NCBI GenBank assembly: GCA_052387905.1
Contig: JBQTIR010000011.1
Location: 62,001-126,000 of the forward strand
Direction: 5' to 3'
Source of the DNA: JBQTII01 sp052387905
GTDB taxonomy: Bacteria > Actinomycetota > Actinomycetes > Sporichthyales > Sporichthyaceae
DNA length: 64,000 nt
The notes beneath the pieces were generated by a model. It was not told where the DNA came from. It worked only from the letters and a program-made list of their open reading frames with translations, and made no database searches. The position numbers were made by a program, and so were the translations under genes. Below are positions 1 through 7,421 of the stretch, one piece after another; positions within the stretch are counted from its first letter, which is position 1, and each line of letters begins with the position of its first letter.

Positions 1-1
1 C

Positions 2-235
2 TCGCACGACATGTTCCGCAAGGTGTTCAAGCGTGCTGCGAAGGCGAAGGGGCGACCGGACGCGACGCTGCATCTGTTACGTCACTCGGGCCAAACCTGG
101 AGTGCCGAGGCTGGAGCGTCGCTTCCGGTGCTCATGGCGCGCGCCCGACAGGTGAGCCCCCAGGCCGCGCTCAAGTACCTGCATCAAGCGGACGGTGCAC
201 AGCGGGCTTTGGCCGACCGGCTCGACGAAGGATGA
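2..235 (+). CDS. Tyrosine recombinase/integrase, C-terminal fragment (cut by window edge)
   Basis: The reading frame is open to the left edge, so only the C-terminal end is present. It shows the box II region of tyrosine recombinases: HLLRHSG (catalytic HxxR), then a later region ending AALKYLH, where the Tyr is a plausible nucleophile. The usual LGH-type histidine between them is replaced by an ARARQVS stretch, so this is a divergent or decayed member. It is followed by a GC-rich hairpin and converges on the AbiEii gene. It does not resemble the complete integrase at 13009. Whether the gene is intact cannot be judged from here. Confidence 0.6.
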   Translation, partial: SHDMFRKVFKRAAKAKGRPDATLHLLRHSGQTWSAEAGASLPVLMARARQVSPQAALKYLHQADGAQRALADRLDEG

Positions 236-254
236 CCCGGCGCGACGCGCCGGG
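236..254. terminator. Bidirectional hairpin between convergent genes
   Basis: CCCGGCG and CGCCGGG pair around a 5-nt loop, starting one base after the integrase fragment's stop codon and 8 bases before the AbiEii stop. There is no T-tract, as is common in high-GC actinobacteria, so termination activity is inferred. Confidence 0.45.
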
Positions 255-262
255 GCGTGGGC

Positions 263-952
263 TTATGCCTGACCGCGCAGTTCGGCGGCCCACTGCACGA
301 GTCGCGCCGCGATGGCCTCCAACTCGGCAGCGTCGATGCCGTAGCGGGCGACCTGCGCCGGGCGGATCCGGCTCGCGGCGGCCAGCTGTGCGATGAACAT
401 GGGGAGGTCGAAACCGGGGTCCCGCTCGGCGGCGGCGCTCACGAGCTGTTCGTCGGTGAACCGTCCGGACGCGCGGATCGCGTCGACGTCGAGGTAGTCG
501 CGGGCTTCTCCTCGGCTGTAGAGGGCGGCGACCTTGCTGCCCGCCGCGTCGACCAGGCTCAACACTGGCCCCACGTCCAGACGGACGGGGTCGGTCTCGC
601 GCCAGTCCACCCCGAGGTCGACATCGAGCTGCACATCGTCGGGGTCGCGCACCCGCAATCGGGCGAACAACGCAGCGCGTCGCGTCTGCTCGACCTCGTA
701 ACCGTTCCCCCTCAGGTCGACGACGACCCGGTCGACGGCCCGCTCGAACTCCGCTGCGTCCTGGTTGGTGGTGAACAGGTCGACGTCCTCGGTCGGGCGA
801 TCGATCACCCCGTGTTCACGGATCGCTCCCGAGCCGGACAGGGCGAAGCCCGCCGACTCGACGCCGGCCAAGGCGATCCGCGTCACCTCACGCTGGACAG
901 CGAGTTCGCGATCGTGCGGGCCGACCGCCGGATCGTCGCCCTCAAGGCTCAT
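263..952 (-). CDS. AbiEii/AbiGii-type nucleotidyltransferase (putative toxin)
   Basis: A 229-residue protein with the DNA-polymerase-beta-like nucleotidyltransferase signature: Gly-Ser-Gly at residues 40-42 and Glu-Asp-Val-Asp (Asp56, Asp58, metal-binding pair) after a short helix, then ARDYLDVDAI near residue 165, as in AbiEii/MenT-like proteins. These enzymes transfer nucleotides to RNA or protein targets, and AbiEii acts as the toxin of type IV toxin-antitoxin/abortive infection pairs. The ATG at 952 overlaps the stop of the upstream gene (ATGA), implying translational coupling. A longer in-frame extension upstream is a shadow of that partner gene. The toxin role is inferred from family and context; housekeeping nucleotidyltransferase roles are possible. 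Confidence 0.75.
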   Translation of the reverse strand: MSLEGDDPAVGPHDRELAVQREVTRIALAGVESAGFALSGSGAIREHGVIDRPTEDVDLFTTNQDAAEFERAVDRVVVDLRGNGYEVEQTRRAALFARLRVRDPDDVQLDVDLGVDWRETDPVRLDVGPVLSLVDAAGSKVAALYSRGEARDYLDVDAIRASGRFTDEQLVSAAAERDPGFDLPMFIAQLAAASRIRPAQVARYGIDAAELEAIAARLVQWAAELRGQA

Positions 953-1302
953 ACGACGGCGGCGCCGCGTAGCTCGGCAAAGCGCGTCTCCCACAGCACC
1001 CGGACGCGCGGCGACAGCATCAGCTCCGGCCACACCTCGACGAGGCGGGCCCGGTTGAGACCCGCGATCTGGTCGGCGACCGTGCCCTCGGACAGCAGCG
1101 CCTGGTAAGCCATGTGGATCGAGCCCGGCTCGTCGAGGTCGACATAGCTGCCGCCGGGTGCCCACAGCACCGAGTGGGAAAGTTCGATGATCCCACCGCC
1201 CGGACCGCGCAATTGGGCGAGGTCTTCCGGGGCCTCGTACGGCTTCACGTCGCGGAAGTAGACCCGGCCGGTCGGCGGGGTGTTCGGCTGGCTCGACACC
1301 AC
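949..1302 (-). CDS. Small protein coupled to the AbiEii nucleotidyltransferase (putative antitoxin/partner)
   Basis: A roughly 117-residue acidic protein that ends inside the start codon of the nucleotidyltransferase gene. A CAGGGAG ribosome-binding site lies 6 or 9 bases before adjacent GTG codons at 1302 and 1299, so the ATG-like start farther upstream (1344) is unlikely. No classical HTH motif is obvious. The protein contains a Gly-rich turn and an IELSHSVLWAPGGSY segment and resembles conserved actinobacterial hypotheticals found in front of AbiEii-like genes. The antitoxin role is inferred from order and coupling only. Confidence 0.6.
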   Translation of the reverse strand: MVSSQPNTPPTGRVYFRDVKPYEAPEDLAQLRGPGGGIIELSHSVLWAPGGSYVDLDEPGSIHMAYQALLSEGTVADQIAGLNRARLVEVWPELMLSPRVRVLWETRFAELRGAAVV

Positions 1303-1334
1303 GGACACCTCCCTGTCCGTCAACGGTACACATG

Positions 1335-1362
1335 CCCCGGGCATCAGCGCCCGATGCTGGGG
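1335..1362. promoter_or_regulatory. Imperfect palindrome upstream of the nucleotidyltransferase pair
   Basis: CCCCGGGCATC and GATGCTGGGG are inverted around a 7-base centre, about 33 bases upstream of the partner gene's GTG start. Position and symmetry suit an operator for autoregulation of a toxin-antitoxin pair, but no regulator binding is known. Confidence 0.35.
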
Positions 1363-1443
1363 CCATCGTCACGACCGCGAGGGTGCTCGATGCGGCGGCG
1401 GCGGCCGGCTGGACTATGAGTTCTGCCTGCCCGTCATGGGCAA

Positions 1444-1659
1444 CTAGCGGGTGCGCCGCCCGAACTCGACGGAGCTGACGGTCGGTACCCGTTGAAGCAG
1501 CCCGTCAAGGTCGGCCAGGTGGAACACCAGGCGGCGCGGTCCGACGCGGTACGCGGGAAGCCGGCCGGCGCTGACGTAGCGGCGGAGCGTGCGCTCGCTG
1601 CAGCCGGTGTAAGCCGTCGCTTCGGCCATCGTGAGTCGGTCATGGCTGGGGACGGTCAT
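1444..1659 (-). CDS. Excisionase-like helix-turn-helix protein (MerR-like HTH_17)
   Basis: A 71-residue protein consisting of a single winged HTH: LTMAEATAYTGCSERTLRRY is helix-turn-helix, followed by the beta wing GRLPAYRVGPRRLVF and an ADLDGLL helix. This is the layout of Xis/excisionase-family DNA-binding proteins that bend DNA to drive excision. The ATG at 1659 is preceded by AGGAGG at good spacing. It lies 49 bases downstream of the relaxase at 1709, mirroring the relaxase-xis pair at 18077-21346. A plasmid-type regulator is the alternative. Confidence 0.75.
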   Translation of the reverse strand: MTVPSHDRLTMAEATAYTGCSERTLRRYVSAGRLPAYRVGPRRLVFHLADLDGLLQRVPTVSSVEFGRRTR

Positions 1660-1708
1660 GCGGGCCTCCTGGATGCGGGCGGGTGAAGCGGTGGGCGTGA
1701 GTGGCGGG

Positions 1709-4696
1709 TCATCGGGTGAGCCCGGCGGGCGGAGGTGGCCGATGCGCCGGCGTTGCGTGGAGCCGGCGGGGCGGCCGAAATTCCGCGGGCTGTGGCCAGT
1801 GACCGGTGCGGGTGAGGGCGAGGAGGTGCTCGTCCTGTCGGCGGCGAAGCGCGGTGGTGGCTGCGGTCTCCGCGCCCGGCAATCGGAGAACCCCTTCGAG
1901 AACCTGTCGTCCGGTGGGCGCGTCCGAGACGAGGTGGGTCTCGGGCCCGGCGCTGTCGGTCGCGACATAGACGTGGTTTGCCTGTTGGCCGCGGGTGAGT
2001 CCGACGTAGAGCGCCTCGCGGGTCATCCCCTCTCGCGCCAGCAGGTGGGCGGTGTCGGCGGTGGCGCCCTGGGCCCGGTGGACGGTGCTGGCGTAGCCGA
2101 GCTCGACGTGGTCACGCACGTAGTCGGCGGGCAATCGGACGGCGATACCGGGCGTAGGCCGCGGTTCTGGTGCCCCGAGTGGGACGGCGTCGAGCGAGCC
2201 GTCGGGGTGGATGGCGCTGACCTGCCAGTGGTCGCCGTTGCGGACGTATCCCCCGTCGGGGCGGGATAGTCGACGGTCATTGCGACGAGTCGTAATCAGG
2301 TCGCCAGCCCCGGCAGCAAGGGCGTCGTGCAGCGCCACTTCAGTGCGCGGGTCGACCAGGCCGGCTCGGATCCGGTCGGCGCGAGCGCGGCGGTTGAGCG
2401 CCATGACCGTGTCGCGGTCGCCAGCCATGAGCAAGGCCTGCCGCCCGGCGGCGATGTCCGCGGCCCAGGCGCGGTAGGCCCGCTCGGTCATCGCCTCCTG
2501 CGGACCGTCGAGCAGACGCCCATGAGCCTCATAGGTGGCGAGCACGGCAACGTCGCCGACGCGCAGGGCGCGGGTCGAGTGGGCTTCCCAGTCTTCGGTG
2601 AATCGGTGCAGCTGCTCGAGCTCGACAGCGTGTCCCTCCCCAACGAGGAGGGCGAACGCGCCGCCGGCGTCGATCGCGCCGAGCTGGCAGTGGTCGCCGA
2701 CGAGGACGACCTTCGCGCCGGCTGCCTTCGCTTGGGCGACCAGGACGTCGAGGTGTGCGGTGGGGGCCATGGCGGCCTCGTCGACCATGACCAGTTGCCC
2801 CGCCTGCAGCTGCCACGCCTGCCTGGCGGTGGCCGTGGTCGGGTCGGATTGGTGGATCCATTTGGCGAGGGTGTCGGTGCCGATGCACACCGAGGCGCCG
2901 AGTACGGCGGCCGCCGCCGCGGAGGGGGCCAGCCCGATCACGGTGCCGGCGCCGTGCGTGTGTTCCCAACCCGCCCGCAGCGCGCACAGGGCTCGGGTCT
3001 TACCGGTTCCGGCGGGCCCGACGAGCACGTCGAGGTGCCGGCCGGACGCGGCGATGGCGGCGGCGGCGCGGGCCTGCTCGGCGGACGGCCGCGCCCTGCC
3101 GGGTAGCGGTCGGGCAACCGCGAAGGCATCGATCAGCTGTGCGTCGGCGACCGGGGCGGTGGTGTCGTTGGTGTGGGCGGCAAGCAGGCGGGCTTCGGCG
3201 GCAAGGATGGTCCAGGTGGTGTAGGCGGGCTCGGGCGTGTCGGCGGAAGCGCTGCGCTCGCCAGCCCAGGCGTAGCGCTGCGGCGATGTCGCGGCCTCGG
3301 GCGGGTCGAGGGCGACGCACCGCTGCACCGCGGCGAGCACGACCCGGTCCAACAGTGCGATCCGGGCTTCGGCGGTGGGCAGGCGCAGCGCGCGGGTGGC
3401 GCGGGCGGCCTCGGCGAGCAGGTTGGCCCGGGTCCAGGTCGCCCGCCGAGTCGCCACCGCGGCGACGGTCGCGTCGGCAAAGCGGGACACCATGCCCTCG
3501 GGTATCGGCTCAGCGGTTGCCGGCCCGGTTGTCACGATGCTTGACAGGCCGGCGTTTGCGCTGGTCAGCACCTCGCGTGTGATCTCTTTGGCGGATTGCC
3601 CGGTGACGGTCTCGGCGGTTGCCTGCCACCGGGCACGGAGCTCGGCGAGCGGGGCCACGTGCTTGTCGGGTCGGGTGGCCAGCGTGGCCTGCTGACGGAG
3701 CCTCAGAACCTCGACCCGGGTCGGCTCCCGACCGTGGCTGTCGGTGAACGCCGCGACAAGATCCTGCGCGTGCGTACTGATCGCCTGCGACCGGGCAGAG
3801 AACGCCGACAGCAGGGGGTCGGAGATTCCGTCGATCTCGTACGCCGGGGTCCGCCGGGGTCCGCGGTCGCGATAGCCGAACCTGACGGGCAATCGCGTGG
3901 CAAGCAGGTCGGCAACCGTGGAGTCGTAGATCTCCGAGCAGGCCACCGCCGCGTTGAACAGCACCTGCCCGTCCACGGCGCGCCACCGACCGTCCGGGCC
4001 CTGCACCTTGTTCGCGATCACCAGGTGCGTATGCAGGTTAGGGTCTCCGGCCCTGGTGTCCCGATGATCGAACCCGACCGCGATCGCCCCACGCGCCGGG
4101 ACCCGGATCTTCGATCCCTCGCCGATGCGGGTGTGCAGGAAGCGGTCCTCGATCAGCGCCAGGACGGCGGCGACCGCGTCGCGGTGCACGGCCTCGACCG
4201 TCTGCTGGGTCTCGGTGTCGCCGAGGGCCCACAGCACGCTGACCGATTTCGGGACGGTGAAGGTGAGGTCGTAGCCGGCCACCGCCGAACGGACCGGGCG
4301 TGCTTCTTCCCGGGCCTCGATCTGGGCGATCGCCTCTGCGCGGGCCGCAGCCGCCAAGTCCTCGGGCAAGCGCGCGACATGGGCGGCCACCCGCTCCGCG
4401 GCGGTCTTGAACCGCGGGTAGGCCAGGCCAAGCCGCTCGCCGGTGACCGGGTCGTGCCCGGACCCGAACAGCCGCGCCATCGCCTCCTCCGTGACCACCG
4501 CACCAGCCCTCAGGTCCTGCCCGTCACCGGCCCCGAGCCCGAGCAGCCCGGCACCGACCCAACGCCCGGGCGGGTTGCCGGAGGCCGCGTAATAGTCGAC
4601 CAGCGCCGTCCCTGGCGCGCGTGCGACGTCACCGGTGGCGGTGTGCCGCAGCAGGTAGCGGTAGCCGGCGCCGGCGGACATCCGCGCGATCGACAT
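1709..4696 (-). CDS. MobF-family relaxase/helicase (TrwC/TraA-like), copy A
   Basis: A 995-residue conjugative relaxase. The N-terminal trans-esterase domain begins MSIARMSAGAG with Tyr12 and Tyr14 as candidate nicking tyrosines and carries the metal-binding HTH triad at about 222-224 within a DPNLHTHLVIAN context. The C-terminal RecD-like helicase has Walker A GPAGTGKT at about 560-567, motif II VDEAAM at about 638-643, motif III LVGDHCQLG and a late VHRAQGAT motif. The ATG at 4696 was preferred over a 17-residue upstream extension because it matches the family N-terminus and the same position in copy B. It would nick and unwind DNA at oriT, probably the conserved block just upstream. No coupling protein or secretion genes are nearby. 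All visible motifs are intact. Confidence 0.9.
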   Translation of the reverse strand: MSIARMSAGAGYRYLLRHTATGDVARAPGTALVDYYAASGNPPGRWVGAGLLGLGAGDGQDLRAGAVVTEEAMARLFGSGHDPVTGERLGLAYPRFKTAAERVAAHVARLPEDLAAAARAEAIAQIEAREEARPVRSAVAGYDLTFTVPKSVSVLWALGDTETQQTVEAVHRDAVAAVLALIEDRFLHTRIGEGSKIRVPARGAIAVGFDHRDTRAGDPNLHTHLVIANKVQGPDGRWRAVDGQVLFNAAVACSEIYDSTVADLLATRLPVRFGYRDRGPRRTPAYEIDGISDPLLSAFSARSQAISTHAQDLVAAFTDSHGREPTRVEVLRLRQQATLATRPDKHVAPLAELRARWQATAETVTGQSAKEITREVLTSANAGLSSIVTTGPATAEPIPEGMVSRFADATVAAVATRRATWTRANLLAEAARATRALRLPTAEARIALLDRVVLAAVQRCVALDPPEAATSPQRYAWAGERSASADTPEPAYTTWTILAAEARLLAAHTNDTTAPVADAQLIDAFAVARPLPGRARPSAEQARAAAAIAASGRHLDVLVGPAGTGKTRALCALRAGWEHTHGAGTVIGLAPSAAAAAVLGASVCIGTDTLAKWIHQSDPTTATARQAWQLQAGQLVMVDEAAMAPTAHLDVLVAQAKAAGAKVVLVGDHCQLGAIDAGGAFALLVGEGHAVELEQLHRFTEDWEAHSTRALRVGDVAVLATYEAHGRLLDGPQEAMTERAYRAWAADIAAGRQALLMAGDRDTVMALNRRARADRIRAGLVDPRTEVALHDALAAGAGDLITTRRNDRRLSRPDGGYVRNGDHWQVSAIHPDGSLDAVPLGAPEPRPTPGIAVRLPADYVRDHVELGYASTVHRAQGATADTAHLLAREGMTREALYVGLTRGQQANHVYVATDSAGPETHLVSDAPTGRQVLEGVLRLPGAETAATTALRRRQDEHLLALTRTGHWPQPAEFRPPRRLHATPAHRPPPPAGLTR

Positions 4697-4740
4697 CACC
4701 GTGACCACCCCGCCGCGCGCGTGCACGCGCCGGACCACCC

Positions 4741-4850
4741 GGCGCACACCTCTATGTGGGCGAGTCGGGCATACGTGACCGGGACGGTCAGGTTTCGATC
4801 AGCGCGGGGCACATCCCTCTGTGTGCGCGATCAGCGCCAGATCGAGGCCG
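4741..4850. other. Conserved non-coding block upstream of relaxase A; candidate oriT
   Basis: This block aligns over its length with the reverse complement of 17911-18020, upstream of relaxase B. The best-conserved stretches are GCGCACACCTCTATGTGG, GGGCATACGTGACCG and GCGATCAGC. A second GCACA...TGTGTGC inverted repeat recurs about 65 bases from the first. Being non-coding, conserved and 45 bases from the relaxase start fits an origin of transfer or relaxase operator. The nick site is not identified. Confidence 0.5.
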
Positions 4851-4882
4851 CGGCCGTCGCGAAACTCGGAACGAGCAAGACG

Positions 4883-4927
4883 AGTAAGTGCCTGGGAGTA
4901 AGTGCCTGGGAGTAAGTGCCTGGGAGT
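4883..4927. repeat. Three tandem copies of a 14-bp unit
   Basis: The unit AGTAAGTGCCTGGG occurs three times without a mismatch, followed by a partial fourth AGT. The array ends 7 bases before the stop codon of the response regulator gene, between it and the conserved block. It could be a protein-binding array, the edge of the relaxase-A element or slippage. No function is assigned. Confidence 0.8.
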
Positions 4928-4934
4928 GGGTGAG

Positions 4935-5591
4935 TCAGGCTTCGATGAGGCCGGCCCGGATCGCGTAGCGGGTCAACTCGGTGCGGTCACGCATGCCGAG
5001 CTTGGCCAGGATGTTCGCCCGGTGTCGCTCGACGGTCTTGACGCTGATCACCAGCAACGCCGCGATCTCTTTCGACGAGTGGCCTTCGGCGATCAACTTC
5101 ACGACTTCGTCCTCGCGTGCGGTGAGGATCTGCTGGGGGACGGCGCCGCCCCGTCGGATTCGGTCCAGATAGTCGCGGACCAGGATGGTGACTGCGCCGG
5201 CGTAGAGGAAAGGCTCGCCGCGCATGGCGGTGCGGGCGGCTTCGACCAACTCCTGATCAGCGACGGACTTGAGCACGTAGCCGGAGGCTCCCGCTTTGAG
5301 GGCGGCGAAAAAGTACTGCTCGTTGTCGTACATCGACAACATCAGAACCCGCATTCGCGGGTGCCGGCGGGTGAGCTCCGCGGCCGCTTGAAGCCCCGTC
5401 AGACGCGGCATAGCGACGTCGAGGATGGCGAGGTCGATTTCGTGGGTGCGGGCCATTTCAAGTGCCTCCGCGCCGTCCGCGGCCTGGGCGGCCACGACCA
5501 TGTCGGACTGCCCTTCCAAGATCAGCCGGACGCCGTCGCGTACCAGAGTGTGGTCATCGGCGAGCAGAATCCGGATCAGCGGGCCGCTCAC
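4935..5591 (-). CDS. NarL/LuxR-family response regulator
   Basis: A 218-residue regulator with a receiver domain (acidic pocket ADD near residue 11, phosphoacceptor Asp58 in AILDVAMP, switch Ser/Thr and Lys in SGYVLKS) and a C-terminal LuxR HTH (LTAREDEVVKLIAEG, then SVKTVERHRANILAKLGM). It is the cognate partner of the kinase encoded immediately upstream, with which it shares a 4-base ATGA overlap. The natural target candidate is the divergent SPFH-antiporter-SecDF operon starting at 6799, but this is inferred from position. Confidence 0.93.
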   Translation of the reverse strand: MSGPLIRILLADDHTLVRDGVRLILEGQSDMVVAAQAADGAEALEMARTHEIDLAILDVAMPRLTGLQAAAELTRRHPRMRVLMLSMYDNEQYFFAALKAGASGYVLKSVADQELVEAARTAMRGEPFLYAGAVTILVRDYLDRIRRGGAVPQQILTAREDEVVKLIAEGHSSKEIAALLVISVKTVERHRANILAKLGMRDRTELTRYAIRAGLIEA

Positions 5592-6598
5592 GCGCTGCCC
5601 CCATGGGTCTCGAGCGGGACGAGCATCCGCACTTCGGTGCCGCCCCCCGCCTGCGGCCCGATGCTCAGGTGGGCACCGATTAAAAGGGCCCGCTCCCGCA
5701 TGCCCAACATGCCGGAGCCCTCCGGAGCTCGGCCTATGCCGCGCCCGTTGTCCGCCACTCGTAGCACGACGGCGTCGCCCTGCCGGGACAGCGTCAGCGA
5801 GACCGACGTCGCGGCCGCGTGTCGAGCGACGTTGGTCAAACTCTCCTGCGCGACGCGGTAGATCACCAGCTCGGCTTCGGGACTGAGCGTTGGTAAGCCC
5901 GGGGCGACGCCGCGACGGATCGTGATCCCGGTGTGCTCGCTGACGTCGCTCGCGAGCTCGTTCAGGGCGCTGATCAGGCCGAGGTCGCTCAGTACGCCCG
6001 GCCGCAACCGGCGCGCGATGACGCGCACTTCGTCCAGGCCGGACCGCACGGTCTCGCCGAGCGATCGCAGCTCGTGGGCGAGATTGTCCGGCGCTTGGGC
6101 GGCGACCCGGGATATTCCGAGAAGGACGGCGGTGAGGTTCTGGCCGACCTCGTCATGGAGCTCCCGGGCGATACGCGCCCGCTCCGCCTCCTGCGCCTCC
6201 AGCGCCGCCCGTGCGCTGGCACCGCGTTCGGCCTCCAGCCGCGCCAGCATGGCATTGAACGTCCGGTTGAGCCGCGCGGCCGCGCCCGCGCCGGCCTCGG
6301 GCAGGCGGCTGCCCGGCCGGAGCAGATCCACGTCATCCATCCGGCGGGCGAGCCGGTCCAGAGGCGACAGGCTCCGCCGCAGCAGCAGCGCGTTTGCCAG
6401 CAGCATCACCGTAAGCCCCACTCCCAGCACCAGCGCTTCGGAGGCCACCACCCGGGCCGAGACAGTCGCCGGCGAAAACGCGAGCGCCACTGTGCCCAAC
6501 GCGAAGACGAGCCCGTTGATTGCGCAGACGCGCCAGAACAGCGGGAGGTCCGGTAGGCCGCGTGCGGCCGTCGCGGCCTGTGGCGTGAACACCGTCAT
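5588..6598 (-). CDS. Membrane sensor histidine kinase (HisKA_3, NarX/DegS class)
   Basis: A 336-residue kinase. Two hydrophobic segments (about 22-42 and 52-73) with almost no loop between them are followed by a HAMP-like linker, a coiled coil around 110-145, the HisKA_3 phosphorylation helix with His148 (ELHDEVGQ), and an HATPase_c domain (VAQESLTN N-box, DNGRGIG, GMLGMRERA). The short extracytoplasmic loop suggests it senses a membrane or intramembrane cue. It is transcribed divergently from the SPFH-transporter operon and overlaps its response regulator. Confidence 0.92.
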   Translation of the reverse strand: MTVFTPQAATAARGLPDLPLFWRVCAINGLVFALGTVALAFSPATVSARVVASEALVLGVGLTVMLLANALLLRRSLSPLDRLARRMDDVDLLRPGSRLPEAGAGAAARLNRTFNAMLARLEAERGASARAALEAQEAERARIARELHDEVGQNLTAVLLGISRVAAQAPDNLAHELRSLGETVRSGLDEVRVIARRLRPGVLSDLGLISALNELASDVSEHTGITIRRGVAPGLPTLSPEAELVIYRVAQESLTNVARHAAATSVSLTLSRQGDAVVLRVADNGRGIGRAPEGSGMLGMRERALLIGAHLSIGPQAGGGTEVRMLVPLETHGGSA

Positions 6599-6798
6599 GG
6601 CTTCAGTCTCATCGATGTTGCCGGGAAGCGGGCCCCCGCGTGCGGGAGATGGGGTCCAGCACGGATACCCGCTCTCTCTCCAGTCGGTGAAGCTGGACGT
6701 GCGGCGGGGTGCCCGCGCTTGACGCGGCAGCGGGGCTTGCGGTCGTGCCGCCCCCGCCGCGCCAATGTTCAGCCGTCAACAGGGAGCGGGGTGGGGTC

Positions 6799-7419
6799 GT
6801 GCAGGCGTTGGACCTGCCGCTGTCGGCCGCGCCTGCGACGGAACTTGCCGTGCACGAGGAGACGAACCCCCTGGCAGCGCTGGTCGTCGCGTTCCTCCTG
6901 GTGCTGTGCGCGATCGCCGTAGCCGCGGTGCGGGTGATCTGGGCGGACGAGCGGCTGGTGATCCAGCGTTTGGGTCGGACCGTGCGCGTGCGCGGTCCGG
7001 GCGCGGTGTTCATCGTGCCGGGGATAGAGCGGGCTTTTCGCGTTCCGTTGCGTGCGCGCCCGGTCGGCCCTCTGTGCGTGCGGACCCGCACGCTGGATGC
7101 GATCGATGTTCACGCCGCTGTCTCCGCGCTCGTGCAGATCGTTGACCCCGCCCTGGCAGTCGCAGAAGGAGGCGTCAATTCCTCGGCCGCCGCTCTGGAG
7201 CGGGCGGTGCTGGCAGAGATCGCGCGAACCGATCTCGCGGACCTGGCGACGGACCCCGGGGCACTCGCCGACGCCGTCGGGCAGCATGCCTCTCTCGTTG
7301 CCGCCCCGTTGGGCATTCGCCTTAGCTGCGTCGAAATTTCGGAGATCGACGTGCCGCTTGACGCCCACCTCGTGACGTGGGCCGAGCGTCATGCCGGCCC
7401 TCGCCCGGGGACGCGCTGA
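6799..7419 (+). CDS. SPFH/band-7 (stomatin/slipin-like) membrane protein
   Basis: A roughly 206-residue protein from a GTG start at 6799; an ATG at 6709 gives 236 residues but the extra part is low-complexity and lacks a ribosome-binding site. One membrane span (NPLAALVVAFLLVLCAIAVAAV) is followed by the band-7 motif: DERLVIQRLGR, GPGAVFIVPGIERAFRV, LDAIDVHAAVSALVQI. Slipins form membrane microdomains and scaffold other membrane proteins. It is short for the family, lacking the long C-terminal coiled coil, and has no NfeD partner. The stop lies 2 bases before the antiporter start, making it the first gene of a transporter operon. Confidence 0.8.
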   Translation: MQALDLPLSAAPATELAVHEETNPLAALVVAFLLVLCAIAVAAVRVIWADERLVIQRLGRTVRVRGPGAVFIVPGIERAFRVPLRARPVGPLCVRTRTLDAIDVHAAVSALVQIVDPALAVAEGGVNSSAAALERAVLAEIARTDLADLATDPGALADAVGQHASLVAAPLGIRLSCVEISEIDVPLDAHLVTWAERHAGPRPGTR

Positions 7420-7421
7420 CA

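Noticed and set aside
1709..1968. Longer version of the HTH gene extending the frame into relaxase A
   Set aside because: The extension is the antisense-frame-like shadow of the relaxase 3' end; a strong AGGAGG precedes the ATG at 1659.
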